A stretch of DNA of 7,422 nucleotides from Rhodocyclaceae bacterium (lineage in GTDB: Bacteria > Pseudomonadota > Gammaproteobacteria > Burkholderiales > Rhodocyclaceae), in assembly GCA_030689585.1 (NCBI GenBank), contig JAUYFZ010000198.1:1-7422 (forward strand), given 5' to 3'. The notes beneath the pieces are model-generated. The model made no database searches. It worked only from the letters and a program-made list of their open reading frames with translations, and was not told where the DNA came from. The translations under genes were made by a program, and so were the position numbers. The first letter of the stretch is position 1; the number at the start of each line of letters is the position of its first letter. Shown in pieces: positions 1 through 4,670 of the stretch.

Positions 1-179
1 ACCTGCTCAAATCCACGCTGCATCAGTTCACGCTGATGCTTAGATTCTGCATCCAGCCGAATCAGCCGCTCACGCAGTTCAATTTCATAGACCACCGGAG
101 GTTTCGCGAAACTCTGTTCGGTCAACCATTCCCCAATGTGCTGCTTAATAAAATCGATGTCTTCTAAAGCTAGTCCCAT
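1..179 (-). CDS. Unrecognised protein, N-terminal 59 residues (runs off left edge)
   Basis: This is an open frame on the minus strand, starting with ATG at 179 and unbroken to the window edge. It begins MGLALEDIDFIKQHIGEWL. The N-terminal 40 or so residues look like a short helical segment (LEDIDFIKQHIGEWLTEQS). They are followed by a charged, heptad-like stretch at about residues 33-59 (EIELRERLIRLDAESKHQ, then RELMQRGFEQV) that looks like the start of a coiled coil. Small proteobacterial proteins that begin this way often continue with repeated FEQVDKR-type coiled-coil units, but that part lies outside the window. No enzyme motif or signal peptide is visible. A good ribosome binding site and a plausible promoter precede the ATG, which supports a real gene. 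The function is unknown. Confidence 0.6.
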   Translation of the reverse strand, partial: MGLALEDIDFIKQHIGEWLTEQSFAKPPVVYEIELRERLIRLDAESKHQRELMQRGFEQ

Positions 180-184
180 AACAG

Positions 185-190
185 CTCTCC
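185..190 (-). promoter_or_regulatory. Ribosome binding site of the left-edge gene
   Basis: The minus strand reads GGAGAG here, five bases before the ATG at 179. This is a near-consensus Shine-Dalgarno at normal spacing and is the main reason for accepting that start. Confidence 0.6.
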
Positions 191-214
191 AGTTACGCCT
201 CGTTGTGCTTCAGT

Positions 215-242
215 ACTATGAATCTGACTGCAAGTATGACAA
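215..242 (-). promoter_or_regulatory. Possible sigma-70 promoter of the left-edge gene
   Basis: On the minus strand, TTGTCA (237-242, five of six bases matching TTGACA) is followed after 16 bases by CATAGT (215-220, four of six matching TATAAT). Transcription would begin near 208, giving a leader of about 30 bases that contains the ribosome binding site. The call comes from hexamer matching by eye only, so it is tentative. Confidence 0.3.
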
Positions 243-387
243 AACGGTTGATATTCGTGCGTATCCTACCTCACTGTTTTCCTCTACGCTAGACGGCCAA
301 AGGTTATAGTTATGGCTCAAAGCACGCTCGCGCACCCTAACTTTCATGGCGAATCGCCACCCCGCATCATGAAACCTGCCCCATTGA

Positions 388-515
388 CCCCCATCCCCTC
401 CCCAACCCTCCCCTTGAAGGGGAGGGAGACAGCCGGTGCGCCCTGCTCCTCCCCCTTGAAGGGGAGGGAGAGATGCTCCTCCCCCTTCAAGGGGGAGGCG
501 GGGAGGGGGATGGGG
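388..515. repeat. Cluster of three G/C-rich palindromes inside an outer inverted repeat
   Basis: Three related palindromes share the core CCCCTT(G/C)AAGGGG. They lie at 408-424 (perfect 8-bp arms around one base), about 447-468 (imperfect) and 479-497 (perfect 9-bp arms CTCCCCCTT and AAGGGGGAG around one base). The second and third are each preceded by GCTCCT, so they also form a direct repeat with a period of about 30 bases. The outer flanks, 389-413 and 491-515, are imperfect reverse complements over about 25 bases, so the whole block can fold as one long stem. It lies downstream of ubiE and may act in transcript end formation or mRNA stability. There is no T-run after the stems, so it is not a standard intrinsic terminator. 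Similar intergenic palindromes occur in many copies in various proteobacterial genomes; membership in such a family is inferred. Confidence 0.7.
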
Positions 516-559
516 CTGTGTTTCACGCTAACATTCCGCCAAAGTCCAAGGGCATGAAT

Positions 560-1288
560 TCACCGCTTATAACCCCGGTGCAAGGCTACAACCCCTGCGG
601 TCAGGTTGACGTATTCAACATTGGATAGATTGGCAGCGATCATCATGTCTTTAAGGGTGTCTTGGTCAGGGTGCATTCGGATGGATTCGGCCAGATAACG
701 GTAGCTGTCGGCATCTCCCGCGATTTTCGACCCCAGCCAAGGAAGGAATTTGAAGGAATAAAGATCGTAGGCCGGGGCCAGCGGTTCCCACACTTTTGAA
801 AATTCCAGTATTAACAAACGGCCACCCGGACGCAGAACGCGACGCATTTCGGCAATCGCCTGTTCCTTGTGCGTCATGTTGCGCAATCCGAAGGCGACCG
901 TGACTAGATCGAAATGGTCGGAGGGGAAGGGCAGTTTTTCGGCATCGCACTGGGTTAGGGGGGTAACGAGGCCTTTGTCGATCAGTCGATCTCTGCCGTG
1001 GGTGAGCATGGCGTAGTTGATGTCAGTGAGCCAGACTTCTCCCGTCGCTCCCACTTGTCTGGCAAAGGCGATGGCTAGGTCGCCCGTGCCTGCCGCCACA
1101 TCCAACACCCGTTCGCCGGTTGAAACGGCGGCCAGTCGGATGGTGAACGCTTTCCACAGACGGTGCATTCCGGCCGACATCAGGTCGTTCATCAGGTCAT
1201 ATTTGCTGGCGACTGAGGAAAAAACTTCGTCGACGCGGCGAGCTTTTTCGCGTTCGGGGACTTCCTCAAAACCAAAGTGAGTGTCCAT
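560..1288 (-). CDS. ubiE: UbiE, ubiquinone/menaquinone biosynthesis C-methyltransferase
   Basis: This is the SAM-dependent C-methyltransferase that methylates 2-polyprenyl-6-methoxy-1,4-benzoquinol in ubiquinone synthesis, and demethylmenaquinol where menaquinone is made. It acts in the cytoplasm at the membrane. The 242 residues are a normal family length. Visible marks are the UbiE signature [16 protein letters not shown] (30-45), the SAM-binding motif [13 protein letters not shown] (61-72), an acidic residue after strand 2 in the DIN segment (88-90), [10 protein letters not shown] (113-122), FGLRNM (133-138), [16 protein letters not shown] (150-165) and the C-terminal [14 protein letters not shown] segment (196-209). 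The ATG at 1288 is chosen because homologues begin near [10 protein letters not shown] and it lies one base after the stop of the upstream DUF971 gene. A longer TTG start at 1348 would overlap that gene. No clear Shine-Dalgarno precedes 1288, so translational coupling is likely. All landmarks appear intact. Confidence 0.96.
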   Translation of the reverse strand: MDTHFGFEEVPEREKARRVDEVFSSVASKYDLMNDLMSAGMHRLWKAFTIRLAAVSTGERVLDVAAGTGDLAIAFARQVGATGEVWLTDINYAMLTHGRDRLIDKGLVTPLTQCDAEKLPFPSDHFDLVTVAFGLRNMTHKEQAIAEMRRVLRPGGRLLILEFSKVWEPLAPAYDLYSFKFLPWLGSKIAGDADSYRYLAESIRMHPDQDTLKDMMIAANLSNVEYVNLTAGVVALHRGYKR

Positions 1289-1289
1289 G

Positions 1290-1709
1290 TTAGTGACTGC
1301 AACCCGTGCTTCCGCAAGATGATTTGGGAGGACGCTTGGAAGAATCAACGTCCCGCGTTTCTCCGGCGGCTTCTAGTCGAGCTAAATAATCCAGCCACAA
1401 GCGGTCTTGTTTTGCGCCTAGATCGTAGAGTAAGTCCCAAGAGAATAAACCGGAGTCGTGACCGTCTGAAAAGAGGGGGCGAACCGCGTAATTACCCACC
1501 GCTTCGAGGGCCGTGATTTCGATAGTGCGTTTGCCCGTTTGCAACGTTTCCTGCCCGGGGCCGTGGCCACGTACTTCTGCAGAAGGAGATAACACACGAA
1601 GGAATTCATAAGGGAGTTCAAAACGTGCGCCGTCGGAAAAATGAATTTCCATGACGCGAGAGGTTTGATGCAGTTTGATTTCAGTGGGTATAGGGGAGTC
1701 AGGTGTCAT
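1290..1709 (-). CDS. DUF971 (gamma-butyrobetaine hydroxylase-like N-terminal domain) protein
   Basis: This 139-residue protein consists almost entirely of one DUF971 domain (PF06155). The domain also occurs at the N-terminus of gamma-butyrobetaine hydroxylase and fused to Mrp/HCF101-type Fe-S carrier proteins; no activity is established for the stand-alone form. Family marks are the strand [27 protein letters not shown] (20-46), HGPGQETL (49-56), [32 protein letters not shown] (67-98) and a helix [16 protein letters not shown] (101-116). A polar tail ends in CGSTGCSH (C132, C137, H139), a possible metal-binding end. The gene sits one base upstream of ubiE, an arrangement I recall from betaproteobacteria. 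The ATG at 1709 is chosen because the domain starts soon after it. An ATG at 1763 would add an artificial Pro/Ser stretch encoded by the homopolymer tract. No Shine-Dalgarno is obvious before 1709. A role linked to quinone synthesis or Fe-S handling is only suggested by context. Confidence 0.88.
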   Translation of the reverse strand: MTPDSPIPTEIKLHQTSRVMEIHFSDGARFELPYEFLRVLSPSAEVRGHGPGQETLQTGKRTIEITALEAVGNYAVRPLFSDGHDSGLFSWDLLYDLGAKQDRLWLDYLARLEAAGETRDVDSSKRPPKSSCGSTGCSH

Positions 1710-1723
1710 GGCGTTGTGTGGAT

Positions 1724-1738
1724 GGGGGGGGGGGGGGG
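1724..1738. repeat. 15-base poly-G homopolymer tract (poly-C on the DUF971 strand)
   Basis: An uninterrupted run of 15 G on the plus strand lies 14 bases upstream of the DUF971 ATG, in the probable 5' leader of the DUF971-ubiE unit. Runs this long are prone to slipped-strand length change and are rare by chance at this base composition. It could alter promoter spacing, leader structure or initiation. It is also a classic place for sequencing and assembly length errors, so the exact count is uncertain. Confidence 0.85.
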
Positions 1739-1761
1739 AGCGTGAAAGATATCTGGGCGGC

Positions 1762-1767
1762 ATTATG
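1762..1767 (-). promoter_or_regulatory. Possible extended -10 element for the DUF971-ubiE unit
   Basis: The minus strand reads TGGCATAAT, an extended -10 (TG, one base, then CATAAT with five of six bases matching TATAAT). No good -35 hexamer lies 16-18 bases upstream, which is tolerated by extended -10 promoters. Initiation would fall near 1755, giving a leader of about 45 bases that contains the poly-C run. The element sits in the small palindrome GGCATTATGCC (1759-1769) and overlaps the ATG at 1763, which argues against that ATG as a start. Confidence 0.3.
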
Positions 1768-1795
1768 CCACTGGACTGAAGTAGGGCGGAATTCT

Positions 1796-1819
1796 TGCGT
1801 TATTCCTTCGCTTAACGCA
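1796..1819. promoter_or_regulatory. 7-bp dyad in the divergent intergenic region
   Basis: TGCGTTA (1796-1802) and TAACGCA (1813-1819) form a perfect inverted repeat around a 10-base loop. It lies about 40 bases before the mshI start and about 30 bases upstream of the putative -10 of the DUF971-ubiE unit. The position suits a transcription-factor operator acting on one or both divergent units, but the motif matches no regulator I recognise. I could not find a convincing sigma-70 or sigma-54 promoter for the msh operon in 1740-1859. Confidence 0.25.
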
Positions 1820-1859
1820 CGAGGTTCATGATTATTCTCCGTGGCATGACTATAGAAAG

Positions 1860-2795
1860 ATGCCCACCTTGCTAACGCGCCTCCGCAAACCGCCTTCGTC
1901 CGATTGGGTTGCCGTTTCATTTTCCGGTGACCGAGCGGAACTTGCTCGCGTGCACCGGGGTGGATCGGATGCGCCGGAAGTGCAGGTGCTGGCAGCGGTT
2001 CCTTATGCGAAGGGGGAGGAACGGGGTGCTTTGAAAGCATTACGGAAATATTTGACCACGGGTCGTATTACTTTGCTGTTGCATTCGGGTGAGTATCAAT
2101 TTCTTCAAACAGACACGCCTTCTGTGCCTGCCCAGGAGCGTAACGAGGCGTTACGCTGGCAGATCAAGGACATGGTGGATTTCCCTGTGGAGGATGCCAC
2201 GCTGGATGCGGTACCCATTCCTCAGGCCGCCGGTGGGCGAACCGCGCAATGTTGGGTTGCAGTGGCCGCCAATGCGGTCATTCAATCGAAAATTCACCTT
2301 TTTCAGGAGGCCAAATTGCCGCTGTCGGTGATTGATGTGCCTGAACTGTGCCAGCGTAACGTGGCGCAGCTTTTTGAGGAACCCGGGCGTGCTTTGGCCC
2401 TGCTTTCCCTGACCGATGCGGGGGGATTGCTGTCGTTTACTTATCAGGGTGAATTGTATGGTTCGCGGCGCATCGATATTTCAGTGGATCAACTGACGAA
2501 TGCGCCCCCAGAACGACGGGAATCTATGCTGGATCGCATCGGGCTGGATGTGCAACGTTCTATCGACAATTTCGACCGAAACTATGCCTCCATCGCTCTG
2601 ACGAGACTGTTGGTGACCCCGATGCCGGATGCGAAGGGGTTTATGAATTCGCTGCGTTCCAATATCTCCATTCCGGTGGGGCCGATGGATCCGACTTCTG
2701 TCTTGACTGTGAAGAAAGCTCCTGAATTGTCCGACCCTGTGCGATGTGCACAAGCACTGATGACCTTGGGGGGCGCGCTACGCGATGAATCATGA
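1860..2795 (+). CDS. mshI: MshI, PilM-like component of MSHA-type pilus assembly
   Basis: This 311-residue cytoplasmic protein corresponds to PilM of type IVa pilus systems. It would be recruited to the inner membrane by the N-terminus of the next gene's PilN-like product. There is no signal peptide or membrane segment. Typical MshI blocks are VPAQERNEALRWQIKDMVDFPVED (89-112), VIDVPELCQRNVAQL (157-171), LLSLTDAGGLLSFTYQGELY (181-200, equivalent to the phosphate-2 region) and LDVQRSIDNFDRNYA (229-243). The usual actin-like glycine/aspartate motif near the N-terminus (DIG-type) is replaced by WVAVSFSG (16-23), so ATP binding is doubtful. The ATG at 1860 is the only sensible start because no in-frame ATG, GTG or TTG occurs in the preceding 60 bases; its ribosome binding site (GAAAG) is weak. 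It is the first gene of the operon and its stop overlaps the next start as ATGA. Confidence 0.88.
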   Translation: MPTLLTRLRKPPSSDWVAVSFSGDRAELARVHRGGSDAPEVQVLAAVPYAKGEERGALKALRKYLTTGRITLLLHSGEYQFLQTDTPSVPAQERNEALRWQIKDMVDFPVEDATLDAVPIPQAAGGRTAQCWVAVAANAVIQSKIHLFQEAKLPLSVIDVPELCQRNVAQLFEEPGRALALLSLTDAGGLLSFTYQGELYGSRRIDISVDQLTNAPPERRESMLDRIGLDVQRSIDNFDRNYASIALTRLLVTPMPDAKGFMNSLRSNISIPVGPMDPTSVLTVKKAPELSDPVRCAQALMTLGGALRDES

Positions 2796-3589
2796 GTAGC
2801 CAACTGAACCTTTATAACCCTGCTCTTCGCCGTCGGATCGACTGGATATCTGCTGGGCCGGTGGCGGCAGGCAGTGCCATTTTGATCGTGGTGATGGTCG
2901 CGGCAACCGTATGGGCGGGGATGGCGGCGCGGGCTGCTCGTAGTGAAGCGGATGGGTTGGCTGAAGAGGTCAAATCGGTCAAAATCAAATTAGACGATCT
3001 GGAAAAAAGAGTTGCCCGCAAACCCAGCCAATCGCTGGCGGAAGAGGTGGCGGCCCTTCAGAGTACGATTGCAGATCGTCGAGGAATTCTGGCGACCTTG
3101 GGTGAAGGCGGAGAGGAACTGGATATAACACGGGGGTTCGCCGAGTTTTTCCGTGGCTTCGCCCGCCAGTCGCCCGCTGGATTGTGGTTGACCGGGTTCA
3201 CCATTACAGCCGGTGGGGCGGAAATGGAATTGAGCGGTTGTGCCACAGACCCCGCGTTATTACCTAAATACATTCGTCAATTGAATGCGGAACCTGCTTT
3301 CAAGGGGCGAGGGTTTGTGTCGCTCAGTCTCAAAAAATCTCAGGAAGGCGGTAGTAAATCCTGTGCCGGGCCACGCTCTGTTAGCTTTTCCTTGCAACCC
3401 GTGCGAATGGCCGTCGCCGTGAAACCGGAAGGTGCGGTTCGAAAATCCGACTTGAAAACCAAAGAAATACGTATCGAGGGTGTCAAGATCGGCGAGGTAC
3501 AAATCCCCGACGAAGAGGAACTTTCTTCTGTCGTCAAGGGGTTGCCTACGGGAATGCCCGCTATGCCTACGGGAGCAAAAATGCCATGA
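2792..3589 (+). CDS. PilN-like inner-membrane protein of the MSHA pilus system
   Basis: This 265-residue bitopic membrane protein would bridge cytoplasmic MshI and the periplasmic assembly. The N-terminus carries LNLYNPALRR (5-14), like the conserved cytoplasmic PilN peptide that docks on PilM. One membrane segment follows (about 21-44), then a coiled coil (about 48-100, rich in EE/K heptads). A periplasmic ferredoxin-like PilN domain covers roughly 128-204 (GLWLTGFTI, then MELSGCATDPALLPKYIRQL). Residues from about 207 form a charged C-terminal extension ending in PTGMPAMPTGAKMP, whose two PTG units are encoded by an 11-base direct repeat (3543-3553 and 3564-3574). The start overlaps the mshI stop by four bases (ATGA), and its stop overlaps mshJ in the same way. 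The gene is often annotated as fimbrial assembly PilN or a second MshI; I leave the symbol blank because usage varies. Confidence 0.85.
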   Translation: MSSQLNLYNPALRRRIDWISAGPVAAGSAILIVVMVAATVWAGMAARAARSEADGLAEEVKSVKIKLDDLEKRVARKPSQSLAEEVAALQSTIADRRGILATLGEGGEELDITRGFAEFFRGFARQSPAGLWLTGFTITAGGAEMELSGCATDPALLPKYIRQLNAEPAFKGRGFVSLSLKKSQEGGSKSCAGPRSVSFSLQPVRMAVAVKPEGAVRKSDLKTKEIRIEGVKIGEVQIPDEEELSSVVKGLPTGMPAMPTGAKMP

Positions 3590-4260
3590 CCCCTCAAGAA
3601 CTTGCGCACAAATTTAATGAAATTCTTCCGCGTGAGCGAGGCATCCTAGTAGGAAGCCTCGTATTTGCCGTGTTGTTCCTCGGATATTCGTATGGTATTT
3701 CGCCACAGATTGTGGCGAAGGAACGGGCGCTCGGTGAAATTGAAAAACATCGGAGTGCGCTGGGTTCCGCACAAACTTCGATGACAGCAACAGGAGCGGT
3801 AGTAGACCCTGATGCGGCCAACAACAAGGCGATGACATCCGCAAAACAGGAAATAACTGAAATTGACGAGAAGTTTCAAAAACTTTCCGCCGCCATGGTT
3901 CCGCCTGAAAAAATGCAGGCTTTCCTAGAAGCGATTTTGGCTCAAAACAAGAAACTGGAATTGATTTCGCTCACGACGTTATCGCCGACTGAATTTGTTA
4001 CGGAGAAGACAGGCAAATCCTCCGAAGAGCAGGGGTCTAAATCTTCCAAGAAAGTTGCCGCGACGCTGTACAAACACGGGATGGAAATCAAAATTGCCGG
4101 TAGTTACGGTGATTTAACGGCGTATCTCTCCATGCTGGAAGAAATGCCACAACGCATCATCTGGGACAAGGTTGTTTTGACGGTTGGGAAATATCCGAAA
4201 AATGAATTGTCGATGACGGTCTATACCATCAGTTTGGATAAGCAATGGCTCACCGTTTAA
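3586..4260 (+). CDS. mshJ: MshJ, PilO-like inner-membrane protein of MSHA pilus assembly
   Basis: This 224-residue protein has a short cytoplasmic N-terminus, one membrane segment (about 19-37, GILVGSLVFAVLFLGYSYG) and helical, probably coiled-coil stretches (about 43-62 and 83-102). A C-terminal periplasmic domain carries the conserved MshJ block LYKHGMEIKIAGSYGDLTAYLSMLEEMP (161-188) followed by WDKVVLTVGKYP (193-204). It should pair with the PilN-like protein as PilO does with PilN in the alignment complex. A polar low-complexity insert (TGKSSEEQGSKSSKK, 142-156) precedes the conserved block. The start overlaps the upstream stop as ATGA, with GGGAG ten bases before it. Its last 16 bases overlap mshK. 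Confidence 0.88.
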   Translation: MTPQELAHKFNEILPRERGILVGSLVFAVLFLGYSYGISPQIVAKERALGEIEKHRSALGSAQTSMTATGAVVDPDAANNKAMTSAKQEITEIDEKFQKLSAAMVPPEKMQAFLEAILAQNKKLELISLTTLSPTEFVTEKTGKSSEEQGSKSSKKVAATLYKHGMEIKIAGSYGDLTAYLSMLEEMPQRIIWDKVVLTVGKYPKNELSMTVYTISLDKQWLTV

Positions 4261-4670
4261 TACTTCTTTTTCTGATGCTGACTCCCGCTGTCTGGGCGGC
4301 AGAGAAGGTATTGCCAGATCCGACCAAGCCTCCGGCAGGCTTGTCTGCTAAGGAAGAGAAGACGGACGAATCATCGAAAGAACCGGTTGCCAGCGGGTTG
4401 ACCAGCATCCTTCTAAAAAAAGGGGCCAAACCTGCGGTCATTATTGATGGGGAATATGTGGAATTAGGCGGGTTGGCCGGCGAGCGCAAGGTGATTGGTA
4501 TCGGTGAGGATCACGTCATTCTGAAGAATGCAGATGAAAAGGAAGTATTGCGGCTGATTCCCTCGGTCGAGAAAAAGATGATCGTTCCGCCAAAACCACC
4601 CAAACCTGTCAAAAAGAAAATGGTTCGCAAAGTGAAACAAGTCACTAAGACAAAGGAGGGCGAGCAATGA
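4245..4670 (+). CDS. mshK: MshK, periplasmic MSHA pilus assembly protein
   Basis: This 141-residue exported protein begins with a signal peptide, MAHRLILLFLMLTPAVWA (1-18), with likely cleavage after AWA-type residues before AEK. The mature protein starts with LPDPTKPP (23-30), the DPT(R/K)PP motif typical of MshK and related secretin-interacting proteins. A small beta-rich core follows: LTSILLKKGAKPAVIIDGEYVELGG (52-76), then VIGIGEDHVILKNADEKEVLRLIP (83-106). MshK is thought to link the inner-membrane complex to the MshL secretin; this is a family inference. Residues 109-141 form a Lys/Pro/Val-rich tail (PPKPPKPVKKK and KVKQVTKTK) that looks longer and more basic than I expect for the family. 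The gene overlaps mshJ by 16 bases and mshL by four, in a different frame each time. Confidence 0.82.
   Translation: MAHRLILLFLMLTPAVWAAEKVLPDPTKPPAGLSAKEEKTDESSKEPVASGLTSILLKKGAKPAVIIDGEYVELGGLAGERKVIGIGEDHVILKNADEKEVLRLIPSVEKKMIVPPKPPKPVKKKMVRKVKQVTKTKEGEQ
4652..4660 (+). promoter_or_regulatory. Strong ribosome binding site of mshL
   Basis: AAAGGAGGG ends six bases before the mshL ATG at 4667. It is the best Shine-Dalgarno in the operon and lies inside the mshK reading frame. It suggests high or independent initiation for the secretin, whose ring needs many copies. Confidence 0.7.

Larger units (their letters stand above)
180..559. other. Non-coding interval between the left-edge gene and ubiE
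   Basis: No credible gene lies in these 380 bases. Bases 180-242 hold the leader and putative promoter of the left-edge gene. Bases 243-387 show nothing recognisable apart from a short perfect palindrome at 347-359 (TGGCGA, one base, TCGCCA). Bases 388-515 hold a G/C-rich palindrome cluster described separately. Bases 516-559 are plain sequence up to the ubiE stop. The short open frames here translate the low-complexity repeat into Pro/Leu/Lys/Gly-rich peptides with no protein character. Confidence 0.6.

Noticed and set aside
479..497. Intrinsic terminator for ubiE at the 9-bp G/C palindrome
   Set aside because: The stem is strong, but no T-run follows on the minus strand, so a standard Rho-independent terminator is not supported.
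312..557. Open frames on both strands (plus 312-557, minus 344-526) across the palindrome block
   Set aside because: They mostly translate the palindromic repeats into reiterated PLKGR and FKGE-type peptides, with no ribosome binding site and no domain character. They are by-products of the repeat.
1289..1348. Longer ubiE reading frame beginning with TTG at 1348
   Set aside because: The extra 20 residues overlap the end of the DUF971 gene and precede the conserved family N-terminus. ATG 1288 immediately follows the DUF971 stop.
1710..1763. Longer DUF971 frame beginning with ATG at 1763
   Set aside because: The added segment is a Pro-rich peptide made by the C run, and its ATG overlaps the putative -10 element. 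I keep it only as a remote possibility for tract-length switching.
1765..1847. Seven-base inverted pair ATGCCAC (1765-1771) and GTGGCAT (1841-1847)
   Set aside because: The halves are about 70 bases apart and short, so a chance match is as likely as a looping operator pair.
1842..1856. TGGCAT before mshI as a sigma-54 -24 element, or TATAGA as a sigma-70 -10
   Set aside because: No GC-type -12 element follows TGGCAT at the right distance, and both would place initiation at or after the mshI ATG.
1699..2040. 113-residue minus-strand frame across the divergent region and the start of mshI
   Set aside because: It is largely antisense to mshI, contains a homopolymer-encoded Pro run and shows no family resemblance.
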